A DNA stretch of 64,000 nucleotides from positions 1,612,001 through 1,676,000 of the forward strand of contig CAVUMX010000001.1 of assembly GCA_963742725.1 (NCBI GenBank), in the 5' to 3' direction. How positions within the stretch are numbered: the first letter of the stretch is position 1; each line of letters opens with the position of its first letter. Positions 7,349 to 16,147 of this stretch are shown here, piece after piece. The DNA is from CAVVAL01 sp963742725. GTDB lineage: Bacteria > Actinomycetota > Actinomycetes > Mycobacteriales > Cryptosporangiaceae. The notes beneath the pieces are model-generated. The model made no database searches. It had not been told where the DNA came from and saw only the letters and a program-made list of their open reading frames with translations. A program made the translations under genes and the position numbers.

Positions 7349-8458
7349 GTGGCTCCCTCGAAGTCACTCGCTAGCGCACTGGAGCTAGCGTCGGCCGATC
7401 TCGAGACGGCTGTCAAGCACCTTGAGGAGGCGCACCGAGTCGCCGTGGACGTTGCCGCGGAACGGGCGAGCACCAGGTTGGAGCGTCTGGTCGAGACGGC
7501 CGACAGATTACGGAAGTCCACCCGAGAGCTCGCCGAGCATGTCGTCGACGGTACCGATTCGAGCACACGCGCCGTCGAGATGCTCTCGGCGCGGCAGCGG
7601 GTCACGGAGATCCCCAGGCCTCTACAAGCGGCGTTGCTGGCCACCGCCGCGGTCGTGTTGGCGGTATCTCTCTACGGATCGATTGCGTGGTGGATCGGCG
7701 CAGGTCGGCTGCCCGAGCGTGTACTGGACGGATTGCTGGCCGTTCCCATCGCGCTCGCGGTTCTGGCTATCCTCGGAGTGCTGCCGTTCCGCCGGCACAA
7801 GCCTGGGCTACGGATGCGTATCGACCCAGGCGCAGAGGCACTCACGCGCGACGCGCTCGAGTCAGCGCTGTATCGGGATTCGCGAGATCTCAAGGCAGAC
7901 ATCGACACGCTCGGTGACGTCCTCGACGCCGCGGGCATGAGAAATAGCCAGAACCTCGTCTCGGCTATCGCCCTGTCCGCGATCCGCGATCTCCACGGCG
8001 GGAGCGACCCCACGCTAGCCGAGGCCAACACGCTCGCGCGTCAGATCTGGCGCGAAACGACCTGGGTCCACGTCAACCGGGACGAGGTACGCGCGCTCCT
8101 TACCGCAATCGTGGAGCGGCAGCCTGTGAGCGACGCTGCCTCACTGCCCTCGTATGTCATCGCCGCAGCGGCGCTGTCCGCCAGCTGCCCGGACAGCAAC
8201 TCGTTGGCGACCTATCTCGACAGGACTGAGGAGGCGATTGATGTCGATGTCCCGTCGAGAGTCCTGGCGGGTACGGCGACTGTCCTCGTCCTGGTCACGC
8301 TTTATCGCCTCACTGGGGGCATCGATCCGATCCCCCTGCCGCCAGCGCCGCTGGTCTCCGCCCTTGGCATCGCGATGACGGCAGCATTCGCGTGGCGTCA
8401 GCTCGCACGCCGCGCAGCGGAGAAGAAGGCTCAGATAGCGAGGCGGCGCGCCGGTTAG
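7349..8458 (+). CDS. Coiled-coil membrane protein with a domain duplicated from the upstream gene
   Basis: 369 residues. Residues 5-85 form a long charged helix, probably coiled coil; membrane segments at about 93-117 and 126-147; a soluble domain at 150-300; two more membrane segments at about 302-320 and 332-350; and a basic tail of Arg/Lys. The soluble domain matches the 151-residue protein encoded upstream. GTG start at 7349 after GAAAGG. No known family recognised. The arrangement (cytoplasmic helix, membrane pair, domain, membrane pair) suggests a scaffold or sensor at the membrane, which is inference only. The stop codon sits in the loop of a terminator hairpin shared with mdh. Confidence 0.82.
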   Translation: MAPSKSLASALELASADLETAVKHLEEAHRVAVDVAAERASTRLERLVETADRLRKSTRELAEHVVDGTDSSTRAVEMLSARQRVTEIPRPLQAALLATAAVVLAVSLYGSIAWWIGAGRLPERVLDGLLAVPIALAVLAILGVLPFRRHKPGLRMRIDPGAEALTRDALESALYRDSRDLKADIDTLGDVLDAAGMRNSQNLVSAIALSAIRDLHGGSDPTLAEANTLARQIWRETTWVHVNRDEVRALLTAIVERQPVSDAASLPSYVIAAAALSASCPDSNSLATYLDRTEEAIDVDVPSRVLAGTATVLVLVTLYRLTGGIDPIPLPPAPLVSALGIAMTAAFAWRQLARRAAEKKAQIARRRAG

Positions 8459-8478
8459 CTCCCGGCGCGCCGCCTCGC
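8438..8478. terminator. Bidirectional hairpin between convergent genes
   Basis: Perfect 17-bp inverted repeat 8438-8454 / 8462-8478 with a 7-nt loop holding the stop codon of the upstream membrane-protein gene. It lies between that gene (plus) and mdh (minus), so it can end transcription from both sides. Confidence 0.8.
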
Positions 8479-8484
8479 GTCTGA

Positions 8485-9423
8485 CTACAGGTCGGCGACG
8501 TCGGCCTGCTTGGCGCGGACGGCCTCGGCGGCTTCCTTGAGCGCGGCCAGCTCGGTGTCGGTCAGGTCGCCTTCGACGACCCGGCGCACACCCTCGGCGC
8601 CGATTTCGGCCTCGACACCCAGGTACACGCCCGTGATGCCGTACTCGCCGTCGACCCAGGCGCAGACCGGCATCACGGCGCCGGAGTCCTCGGCGACAGC
8701 GCGGGCCATGCGGGCGGCGGCGGCGGACGGGGCGTAGTACGCGGACCCGGTCTTCAGGAGTGCGACGACTTCGGCGCCACCGTTACGCGTCCGGGTGACC
8801 AGCTCGTCGATCTTGTCGGCGGGCAGCAGGTCGGCGAGCGGCTTGCCGTCGACGGTGCAGCGCGACGGCACCGGCACCATCGTGTCGCCGTGCGAACCGA
8901 GCGTCAGGGTCTTCACGGACCCGACCGGAACCTGCAGTTCCTCGGCGACGAAGTTGGTGAACCGGGCGGTGTCGAGCATGCCGGCCTGGCCGAGCACCCG
9001 GTTCTTGGGGAACTGGGTGGCGATCTGGGTGAGGGCGGTCATCTCGTCGAGGGGGTTGGACACGACGATGACGACGGCGTCCGGCGAGGTCTTCGCGATC
9101 TGCTCGGAGACCGACCGGACGATCTTGGCGTTGGTCTCGATCAGGTCCATGCGGCTCATGCCGGGCTTTCGCGGCAGGCCGGCGGTGATCACGACGATGT
9201 CCGAGCCCTCGGTGCCCTCGTAGGAGCCACCGCCGACGCCGACGAGCTTGCTCTCGAAGCCCTCGATCGCGCGGGACTGGTTCAGGTCCAGCGCCAGGCC
9301 TTCGGGCTTGCCTTCGAGGATGTCGGTGAGCACGACCGTGTCGAAGACGTTGTACTCGGCGAGACGCTGCGCCGTCGTGGAGCCGTAGAAGCCGGCACCG
9401 ACGACCGTGACCTTCTTACCCAT
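8485..9423 (-). CDS. mdh: Malate dehydrogenase, LDH-like type
   Basis: 312 residues; interconverts malate and oxaloacetate with NAD in the TCA cycle. Seen: NAD-binding GAGFYG (9-14), the acidic residue at the end of strand 2 (Asp34), Arg85 and Arg91 in LPRKPGMSRMDL for substrate binding, SNPLDEMT (122-129), and the catalytic GSHGDTM with His178. ATG at 9423 is preceded by AGGAG; the upstream GTG at 9435 would overlap that site and is less likely. Family length about 310-320. This gene class sits near folD and purH in many actinomycetes, as here. Confidence 0.95.
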   Translation of the reverse strand: MGKKVTVVGAGFYGSTTAQRLAEYNVFDTVVLTDILEGKPEGLALDLNQSRAIEGFESKLVGVGGGSYEGTEGSDIVVITAGLPRKPGMSRMDLIETNAKIVRSVSEQIAKTSPDAVVIVVSNPLDEMTALTQIATQFPKNRVLGQAGMLDTARFTNFVAEELQVPVGSVKTLTLGSHGDTMVPVPSRCTVDGKPLADLLPADKIDELVTRTRNGGAEVVALLKTGSAYYAPSAAAARMARAVAEDSGAVMPVCAWVDGEYGITGVYLGVEAEIGAEGVRRVVEGDLTDTELAALKEAAEAVRAKQADVADL

Positions 9424-9604
9424 CGCGATTCCCACTCCTAGAGAGGTCGTATCGAGGCGAACGCACCCAGGCTATCCGGGTCCGCACGCTCGCAGCCTGC
9501 CGGGGAGCGTGATGGGCGCCACGTGACGGGGTTGCTGGCACCACAACGATTTCTCTACCCTCCGCTATCGAAGTACTACATTCAGTGATAAAGCGGGGAA
9601 GCGG

Positions 9605-11212
9605 ATGCGACGCTCGATAGCGGCGGTGACCGCTGTACTCGCGCTGGGCGCCACCGCAGCTCTACCCACCGCGTCCGCCGACCCCGCCGCCTGCGCGGGC
9701 GAGGACTCGCCCCGACCGTTCCCGGCACCGGACGGCACCACGTTCGTCGTCCACAACGCGGCCGGCGACGACGCGTCGACGCTCACCAGCCCCGTCCTCA
9801 GCGGCGACCTCCCGGACGGATGCGTCGTCGACGGTCTCGGCTACGACCGCACGGACGGCTACCTGTACGGGCTCCACGGGCAGTCGATCGTCCAGATCGG
9901 ACGCGGCCCGGCCGGCGACGTCGCCACGAAGGTCGTCGGCGTCCTTCCCGGCGCGCCGCTGGTCGCCGACATCGACCGGTCCGGCAATTACGTGACCCTC
10001 GGCGTCAACCCGCTCACCCGGACGGCCGCCGTCCAGTCCTACCCGGACCTGCGCACACCGGTGGCCGGAGTATCCATTCTGGAGTGGGCATCGTCGTGCC
10101 GCCCGCTCCTGAACAACTACCAGGCGCAGGCCCGGCTCCGGATCAAGGACCCGGCGCTGCCGCCGCCCGAGGCACTCATCCAGGACTGGGCGTACAACCC
10201 CGCCGACGACGGCTTCTACGCGTACGCGGCCGTCGACACCCACGACGCCTACCTCGGCAAGACCGAACCGATCGCCAAGTGGACCATCGCGCCGCTGCCG
10301 GACCAGCTCATCCGGATCGACATGGACGACAGCACCGCCCGCTGCGCCGCCGTCTCCAACCCGCACCCGCCCGGCGGGATCGACCGGGGGGTCATCGGCG
10401 ACACGTTCGGATCCAACGCCACGCACGGCACCGCCGCCATCGCCGGCGCCGCGTTCACCCGCCAGGACCAGCTCACCCTGTTCCAGCTCGCCCAGGGTCA
10501 GCAGTGGATCCTGGACGTGGCCAGCTGCTTCGCCCCCGCCGGCTGCCTGCCCGAGCCGGGCGGATCGACGCCCGAAGGCCGTGGCGACGCGGCCGGAAAC
10601 CCGTACCAGCCGTCGCGGGTCACGGTCGAGACGATCATCAGCGGCGGCGACAAGCAGCCCGCGCCCAGGCGCCAGCGGTTCTCGTTCCCGTCGAACGACC
10701 TCGATCCGGACGGCTTCGCCCTCGGCCCGGGCGAATCCCGCACGTTCGACCTGGCGCCCGGCGAGGTGGAGCTGGCGCAGGCGCCCGAGGTGACCGGCTG
10801 GCAGCTCAAGCACACCGGCTGCCGCGCCGCCAACTCCCTCGACGGTCCGCGCGACAAGCCCGGGCCGATGCGGGTCGTCCTGCGCCCCGGTGAGCAGCTG
10901 GTCTGCACGTACGCGGCGACGTTCCTGACCACGACGGCGTCGCCGTCCGCCAGCGCGGCCGCGTCCACGCACAGGAAGCAGAAGCGCGGGGAGAGCACCG
11001 CCGCCGGCAAGACCGCGGACAAGCGTCCCGAGGTGGAGTTCAGCCTGCCGTGGAGCGGGCAGACCGCCGTGTCGCTGCCGGGCACGGCTCCGACGGCGAC
11101 CCTGGCGGCGATGCTGATCCTCGCGCTCGGCATCGGCGGCGGCGTGTTCGTCCTGTTCCCGCGCCGACGGCGTCCGCTGCCGCCTCGCTACAAGGCCCGC
11201 CACCGCGCCTAG
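9605..11212 (+). CDS. Secreted, probably wall-anchored surface protein
   Basis: 535 residues. Signal peptide 1-25 ending ASA. Residues about 30-340 contain spaced GYDRTDGYLYGL and AYNPADDGFYAYA motifs, like the beta-propeller-type DUF6923 repeats of actinobacterial surface proteins. Residues about 341-450 resemble a prealbumin-like (SpaA/Cna-B-like) beta-sandwich, with FALGPGESRTFDLAPG and PGEQLVCTYAATF. Then a Ser/Ala/Lys linker, LPGTA at 491-495, a membrane segment and an RRRR tail, the three-part layout of a sortase sorting signal, though LPGTA is not the canonical LPxTG. ATG at 9605 after GGGGAAG. Its stop shares CTAG with the convergent citrate synthase stop. Function unknown; probably an envelope structural or adhesive protein. 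Confidence 0.8.
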   Translation: MRRSIAAVTAVLALGATAALPTASADPAACAGEDSPRPFPAPDGTTFVVHNAAGDDASTLTSPVLSGDLPDGCVVDGLGYDRTDGYLYGLHGQSIVQIGRGPAGDVATKVVGVLPGAPLVADIDRSGNYVTLGVNPLTRTAAVQSYPDLRTPVAGVSILEWASSCRPLLNNYQAQARLRIKDPALPPPEALIQDWAYNPADDGFYAYAAVDTHDAYLGKTEPIAKWTIAPLPDQLIRIDMDDSTARCAAVSNPHPPGGIDRGVIGDTFGSNATHGTAAIAGAAFTRQDQLTLFQLAQGQQWILDVASCFAPAGCLPEPGGSTPEGRGDAAGNPYQPSRVTVETIISGGDKQPAPRRQRFSFPSNDLDPDGFALGPGESRTFDLAPGEVELAQAPEVTGWQLKHTGCRAANSLDGPRDKPGPMRVVLRPGEQLVCTYAATFLTTTASPSASAAASTHRKQKRGESTAAGKTADKRPEVEFSLPWSGQTAVSLPGTAPTATLAAMLILALGIGGGVFVLFPRRRRPLPPRYKARHRA

Positions 11213-12339
11213 CGGTCGCCGATCGGGACCACCTTGCGGTCGCGCAGGCCGACGTACTCGCTGTCCGGGCGGATCAGGCGGTTGTCCGTGTGCTGCTCGA
11301 TGACGTGCGAGGTCCAGCCGGCCATGCGCGAGATCGCGAAGACGGGTGTGAACAGTTCGGTCGGGATGCCGAGCGCGTGGTAGACCGAGGCGGCGTAGAA
11401 GTCGACGTTGGGCCGTAACCCCTTCACGTCGAGGACGGTCTGCTCCATTCGAGAGCTCATCTCGTAGAACTTCGGTTCGCCGGTGAGTTCGCCGAGGCTC
11501 TTGCTCATCGCGCGCAGGTGCGTGGCGCGGGGGTCCTCGGTGCGGTAGACGCGGTGACCGAAGCCCATCAGCTTCTCGCCGGCGCCCAGGCGGGCGCGCA
11601 CCGACGCGTCGACGGCTTCGAGCCCCGGCAACGACTCCAGCACCTTCATGACCTGCTCGTTCGCGCCGCCGTGCAGTGGACCCTTGAGCGTCCCGAGCGC
11701 GGCCGTCACCGCCGAGTGCATGTCGGACAGCGTCGCGGCGCACACGCGAGCGGCGAACGTCGACGCGTTCATCGTGTGGTCGGCGTGCAGGACGAGGCAT
11801 TCGTCGAGCGCCGCCACAGCGTCCGGTTCGGGGCTTCGGCCGGTGATCTGCAGCAGGAAGTTGCCGGCGATGCCAAGGGCGCCGTCCGGGTCGGGGAGCT
11901 GCCCGCCCGTGCGCGCGGCGTGGTACCGGGCGACGAGCACCGGCATCTGCGCGGTCAGCCGGGCTGCCTTGCGGCGGTTCGCGTCGGGACCGTTGTCGCC
12001 GGAGTCCGGGTCGTCGGCCGAGAGGGCGCTCAGCAGCGTGCGGAGGGCTTCCATGGGTGGCGTCCGCACGAGGGCCGTGCCGAGCAGTGCCTCGACGGTC
12101 GGGCCCAACCCGCGGCCCTCAGCCAGCTCGGACTCCAGTACGGACAGCTCGCCTTGAGTGGGTAACTCGCCGCGTTGCAGCAGGTGGACGCACTCTTCGA
12201 AGCTCACCGATCCGGCGAGGTCGTGGATGTCGTACCCGCGGTAGTACAGGACACCCGCGCGACCGTCGATATCGCTGATCGCCGTACTGGCGGCGACGAC
12301 GTCGGCAAGGCCCTTGGACTGTGGCTGGCTTGTGGCCAT
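11209..12339 (-). CDS. Citrate synthase family protein (citrate or 2-methylcitrate synthase)
   Basis: 376 residues. Condenses an acyl-CoA (acetyl- or propionyl-CoA) with oxaloacetate. Catalytic residues are in place: His223 in PLHGGANEQ, His262 in the signature GFGHRVYRTEDPR, and Asp313 in NVDFYAA; His188 lies in LHADHTMNAS. The short form of about 375 residues is the type II-like actinobacterial enzyme and cannot be split into citrate or methylcitrate synthase by eye. No prpB or prpD nearby; the surrounding TCA genes (mdh, icd, sucCD) favour citrate synthase. ATG at 12339 follows GGAGGGGG. Stop codons overlap with the convergent surface-protein gene. Confidence 0.9.
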   Translation of the reverse strand: MATSQPQSKGLADVVAASTAISDIDGRAGVLYYRGYDIHDLAGSVSFEECVHLLQRGELPTQGELSVLESELAEGRGLGPTVEALLGTALVRTPPMEALRTLLSALSADDPDSGDNGPDANRRKAARLTAQMPVLVARYHAARTGGQLPDPDGALGIAGNFLLQITGRSPEPDAVAALDECLVLHADHTMNASTFAARVCAATLSDMHSAVTAALGTLKGPLHGGANEQVMKVLESLPGLEAVDASVRARLGAGEKLMGFGHRVYRTEDPRATHLRAMSKSLGELTGEPKFYEMSSRMEQTVLDVKGLRPNVDFYAASVYHALGIPTELFTPVFAISRMAGWTSHVIEQHTDNRLIRPDSEYVGLRDRKVVPIGDR

Positions 12340-12384
12340 GAGCGGTCCCCCTCCGGGTGTGCCGCCCAGTTTAGTGTCGCAGCA

Positions 12385-13230
12385 CTACGTGCGTTCCGCC
12401 GCTTCGACGACGTTGACCAGGAGCATCGCTCGCGTCATCGGTCCGACGCCACCGGGCATCGGGGCGACGAAGGCCGCGACCTCGCGCACGGCCGGGGCCA
12501 CGTCGCCGACCAGGCCGTGCTCCGTGCGCGTGATGCCCACGTCCAGCACGGCCGCGCCGGGCTTCACCATGTCGGCGGAGATGATGCCGGGGACACCGGC
12601 CGCCGCGACGACGATGTCGGCGTTGCGCGTGTGGGCGGCAAGGTCACGCGTGCCGGTGTGGCACAGCGTCACGGTGGAGTTCTCGCTGCGGCGGGTCAGC
12701 AGCAGCCCGAGCGGACGGCCCACGGTCACGCCACGGCCGACGACGGTCACGTCGGCGCCCGCGAGCGGCACGTCGTACCGGCGCAGCAACTCGACCATGC
12801 CCCTCGGCGTGCACGGCAGCGGACCGGGCGCGCCCAGCACCAGTCGGCCCAGGTTCACCGGGTGCAGACCGTCGGCGTCCTTCGCCGGGTCCATCAGTTC
12901 CAGCACGCGGCTCGCGTCCAGGCCCTTCGGCAGCGGAAGCTGCACGATGTATCCGGTGCAGGCCGGGTCGGCGTTCAGCCGCGCGACCGCCGCCTCCACA
13001 TCGGCCTGGCTCGCGGACGCCGGCAGCTCGACCCGGATGCTCTCGATCCCGACCTCGGCGCAGTCCCGGTGCTTACCGCCCACGTACGCGTGCGACCCCG
13101 GATCGTCACCGACCAGCACCGTGCCCAGCCCGGGCACGACGCCGCCGGCCCGCAACTTCGCCACCCGCTCGGCCAGATCAGCCTTGATCGCCGCTGCGGT
13201 CGCCTTGCCATCCAAAATCGTCGCCGTCAC
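12385..13230 (-). CDS. folD: Bifunctional methylenetetrahydrofolate dehydrogenase/cyclohydrolase
   Basis: 281 residues, the normal FolD length. Interconverts 5,10-methylene-, methenyl- and 10-formyl-tetrahydrofolate, supplying the formyl groups used by PurN and PurH encoded just upstream. Seen: YVGGKHRD with Lys53 as the catalytic lysine, VQLPLPKGL, DPAKDADGLHPVN, and the NADP-binding GRGVTVGRPLG, ending with PMPGGVGPMTRAMLL. GTG start at 13230 after AAAGGA. In many relatives a DUF3017 gene sits between folD and mdh; it is absent here and citrate synthase is in its place. Confidence 0.96.
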   Translation of the reverse strand: MTATILDGKATAAAIKADLAERVAKLRAGGVVPGLGTVLVGDDPGSHAYVGGKHRDCAEVGIESIRVELPASASQADVEAAVARLNADPACTGYIVQLPLPKGLDASRVLELMDPAKDADGLHPVNLGRLVLGAPGPLPCTPRGMVELLRRYDVPLAGADVTVVGRGVTVGRPLGLLLTRRSENSTVTLCHTGTRDLAAHTRNADIVVAAAGVPGIISADMVKPGAAVLDVGITRTEHGLVGDVAPAVREVAAFVAPMPGGVGPMTRAMLLVNVVEAAERT

Positions 13231-13358
13231 AGAATCATCCTTTCACGCTCCGCCGAGACAGCGGCCCGCGGCGGCCGGGACCGCCCAGGCCCGCCCGCCC
13301 GGCCCGCTGGCGCCCGCCCGCGCCGCCCGCCCGGCCCGCGCCCGCCGCGGGCCCGCCC

Positions 13359-13422
13359 AACTGTCGGGGATATCGGGGTATCCGGCGCCCGGTTACAGCA
13401 CGGCATCCCGAACAGTCCGGTT
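13359..13422. repeat. 64-bp dispersed repeat, family 2, copy A
   Basis: Matches 34321-34384 at 59 of 64 positions. Ends carry imperfect inverted ACTGTCGGG / CCCGAACAGT. Both copies directly follow a GCCGCCCGC-type microrepeat. Confidence 0.8.
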
Positions 13423-13485
13423 CGGGGCGGCCGCCGGCCGGCCACAGTCGCAGGGCAGCCGCGGGGCGGCAGCGCGGGCCCGACG

Positions 13486-13593
13486 CAGGCGGTCCGGCCG
13501 GCGCAGGCGGTCCGGCCGGCGCAGGCGGTCCGGCCGGCGCAGGCGGTCCGGCCGACGTTGGCGGTCCGGCCGACGTTGGCGGCCCGGCGTCGC
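13486..13593. repeat. 18-bp tandem repeat, about six units
   Basis: Units of CAGGCGGTCCGGCCGGCG; units 1-4 are near identical (unit 4 ends GACG), units 5 and 6 begin TTGG and the last degenerates. Just downstream of purH on the minus strand. The unit length is a multiple of three, so frames on both strands stay open. Confidence 0.85.
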
Positions 13594-13604
13594 GGGCCGA
13601 CCAC

Positions 13605-15170
13605 TCAGTGGAAGAAGTGGCGGGTCTGCGTGAGGTACATGGTGATGCCGGCGGCTTCGGCCGCGGCGATCACCTCGGCGTCGCGGACGGAGCCGCCCGG
13701 CTGGACGACGGCCCGCACGCCCGCTCCGGTCAGGACTTCGAGCCCGTCCGGGAAGGGGAAGAAGGCGTCACTGGCCGCCACCGAGCCTTGCGCCCGGTCG
13801 CCGGCCCGGGAGACCGCGAGGCGTGCGGAGTCGACCCGGTTGACCTGTCCCATGCCGACGCCGACGGTCGCGCCACCGTCCGCCAGAAGAATGGCGTTTG
13901 ACTTGACCGCTCGGACGGACCGCCACGCGAACGCCAGATCGGCCAGCCCCGACGGGTCGAGCGACGGACCGCAGGCGAGGGTCCACTGCGCGGGATCGTC
14001 GCCGGGGGCGTGGAGCGCGTCGGCGTTCTGGACGAGCACGCCGCCGGAGATGGGCCGGAACTCGGCGCCGAACCGGGCACGTTCGCCGGCGACGAGCAGC
14101 CGGATCGACGGTTTGCGCGCCAGGATCTCGACGGCGCCGTCCTCGTACCCGGGCGCGACCAGGACCTCGGTGAACACCTCGGCGACCTGCGTGGCCATCT
14201 CGACGGACACCGGCCGGTTGACGGCGATGACCCCGCCGAACGCGGACACCGGGTCGCACGCGTGCGCCTTGCGGTGCGCTTCGGCGATGTCGGTGCCGAC
14301 GGCGATACCGCATGGGTTGGCGTGCTTGATGATCGCCACGCACGGCTCGTGGTGGTCGTACGCGGCGCGGTAGGCGGCGTCCCCGTCGACGTAGTTGTTG
14401 TAGGACATCGCCTTGCCGTGCAGCTGTTCGGCCTGGGCGATGCCGGCCGGGACGTCCGGGTTGACGTACAGCGCGGCGGCCTGGTGCGGGTTCTCGCCGT
14501 ACCGGAGCACCGCGCCGAGCGACACGGCCATGCCGCCGAACGCGGGCCAGCAGTCGGCGCCGGGCTCGGAGTCCTGCTCGACGAGCTGGTCGGCGAACCA
14601 GCCGGCCACGGCGACGTCGTAAGCGGCGGTGTGCGCGAACGCCTGCGCGGCGAGCGCGCGCCGGGCCTCCAGCGAGAAGCCGCCGGAGCCGACGGCGGCG
14701 AGTACGTCCGGGTAGGCCGACGGCGACACCACGACGGCGACCGACGCGTGGTTCTTCGCCGCGGCCCGCACCATCGACGGTCCGCCGATGTCGATCTGCT
14801 CCACGACGTCGTCGCCCTCGGCGCCGGAGGCGACCGTCTCGCGGAACGGGTAGAGGTTGACGACGACGAGGTCGAACGGGGCCACGCCCAGCTCGTCCAG
14901 CTGCTTGACGTGGTCGGGGTTACGCAGGTCGGCGAGGATCCCGGCGTGGATGTGCGGGTGCAGCGTCTTGACGCGCCCGTCCAGGCACTCCGGGAACCCG
15001 GTGACGTCCTGGACGGCCGTCACGGGGATCCCGAGGTCGGCGATCCGTCCGGCGGTGGAGCCGGTGGACACGATCTCGACACCGGCCTCGTGGAGCCCGC
15101 GTGCCAGCTCCTCCAGCCCGGACTTGTCGTAGACGCTGATCAGCGCCCGGCGAATGGGCAGTGCAGTCAC
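13605..15170 (-). CDS. purH: Bifunctional AICAR transformylase/IMP cyclohydrolase
   Basis: 521 residues; the last two steps of IMP synthesis. The N-terminal MGS-like cyclohydrolase domain (about 1-190) starts RALISVYDKSGLEELA and has VSTGSTAGRI and GRVKTLHPHIHAGIL; the C-terminal transformylase domain has RYGENPHQ, IIKHANPCG with the catalytic Lys-His pair, DPVSAFGGV, and SNAILLADGGATVGVGMGQ, ending in the family's HFFH. GTG at 15170 with GGAGG seven bases before it. Downstream of purN with a 76-base gap, probably the same operon. Confidence 0.97.
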   Translation of the reverse strand: MTALPIRRALISVYDKSGLEELARGLHEAGVEIVSTGSTAGRIADLGIPVTAVQDVTGFPECLDGRVKTLHPHIHAGILADLRNPDHVKQLDELGVAPFDLVVVNLYPFRETVASGAEGDDVVEQIDIGGPSMVRAAAKNHASVAVVVSPSAYPDVLAAVGSGGFSLEARRALAAQAFAHTAAYDVAVAGWFADQLVEQDSEPGADCWPAFGGMAVSLGAVLRYGENPHQAAALYVNPDVPAGIAQAEQLHGKAMSYNNYVDGDAAYRAAYDHHEPCVAIIKHANPCGIAVGTDIAEAHRKAHACDPVSAFGGVIAVNRPVSVEMATQVAEVFTEVLVAPGYEDGAVEILARKPSIRLLVAGERARFGAEFRPISGGVLVQNADALHAPGDDPAQWTLACGPSLDPSGLADLAFAWRSVRAVKSNAILLADGGATVGVGMGQVNRVDSARLAVSRAGDRAQGSVAASDAFFPFPDGLEVLTGAGVRAVVQPGGSVRDAEVIAAAEAAGITMYLTQTRHFFH

Positions 15171-15246
15171 GAGACAGCCTCCGGAGTGAGCATCGCAGCG
15201 ACGAAGGAGCGAGGAGCGGAGCGAAGGAGGTTGGCGGGGTACACAG

Positions 15247-15897
15247 TCATGGGATCGTGACCTTCCTTCCGGTGACAGTCCAACCTTCGCGGGCCATGCG
15301 GCCCACCGCCTCCACGAGCATGGCCCGCTCGGCGACCTTGATGCGTTCGTGCAGGCTGGCCTCGTCGTCGGACGGCAGTACCGGCACGGCCCGCTGGTCG
15401 ACGATCGGGCCGGTGTCGACACCCGCGTCGACGACGAACAGCGTGCATCCCGCGAGCTTGACCCCGTAGTCGAGGGCGTCCCGGGCTCCGTGCATCCCGG
15501 GGAAGCTCGGCAGCAGCGCCGGGTGGGTGTTCACGTACCGCCCGCCGAACTCGGCCAGGAACGCCTCCCCGGCGAGCTTCATGAAGCCGGCGGACACGAC
15601 GAGGTCCGGCTTGTGCTCGGCGGCCGAGGCGGCCATGGCGGCGTCCCAGGCGGCGCGGTCGGGGTGGTCGGCGACGCGGTGCACGAACGTGGGGATCCCC
15701 GCGCGCTCGGCCCGCGTCAGCCCCTCGATGCCGGGGCGGTCGGCGCCGACGGCGACGACGGTGGCCCCGTACGCGTGGTCGGCTGTCGCGTCGAGCAGCG
15801 CCTGCAGGTTGGTGCCGGCGCCCGACACGAGCACGACGAGGCGGGCGGTCAGGGCTGGCTCCTCAGAACTGCGGCGGCCGGGGCTGTCACCGGCCAT
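15247..15897 (-). CDS. purN: Phosphoribosylglycinamide formyltransferase
   Basis: 216 residues. Transfers the formyl group of 10-formyl-THF to GAR in purine synthesis. Seen: LVVLVSGAGTNLQALLDA near the start, SAGFMKLAGEAF, the catalytic Asn-His in NTHPALLPSFPGMHG, and the catalytic Asp in VDAGVDTGPI. The N-terminal 15 or so residues (MAGDSPGRRSSEEPA) precede the conserved domain and the true start could be later. Lies directly upstream of purH; the gap between them has a purine-rich stretch of GGAGCG units (15206-15230). Confidence 0.95.
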   Translation of the reverse strand: MAGDSPGRRSSEEPALTARLVVLVSGAGTNLQALLDATADHAYGATVVAVGADRPGIEGLTRAERAGIPTFVHRVADHPDRAAWDAAMAASAAEHKPDLVVSAGFMKLAGEAFLAEFGGRYVNTHPALLPSFPGMHGARDALDYGVKLAGCTLFVVDAGVDTGPIVDQRAVPVLPSDDEASLHERIKVAERAMLVEAVGRMAREGWTVTGRKVTIP

Positions 15898-16147
15898 AAC
15901 GTCTCTCGACCCGAGAGCCTATCCGGTCCGCCGCGAGCCTGGGCGACCTCCCTCGACCGTCCGGAAGACCCCGAACGAGTCGGAAAGCCGACAATGACAT
16001 CAGGTTGTCACCGTTATTCCGTGTGAGCCTCCTTGACCACGGAGTGTCCAGTCGCGACTATCTCTCGGCAAAGCACATGTCGGGGAGGCGGTGCCGGATG
16101 GTCGAACCGGGCTGGCGCCATGAGCACCCCCAGACCAAGGAGGACTT

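Larger units (their letters stand above)
13231..13604 (-). other. Non-coding spacer of repeats between purH and folD
   Basis: 374 bases without a convincing gene. It holds six 18-bp tandem repeats (13486-13593), one copy of the 64-bp repeat (13359-13422), and a run of CGCC/CCCG microrepeats (13260-13355). A minus-strand frame stays open through it, but its product would simply be translated repeats, with no family resemblance. Confidence 0.7.

Noticed and set aside
13227..13604. Minus-strand frame of 125 codons between purH and folD
   Set aside because: It is a translation of the 18-bp tandem repeat, the 64-bp element and GC microrepeats; no start signal beyond chance and no protein-like conservation.
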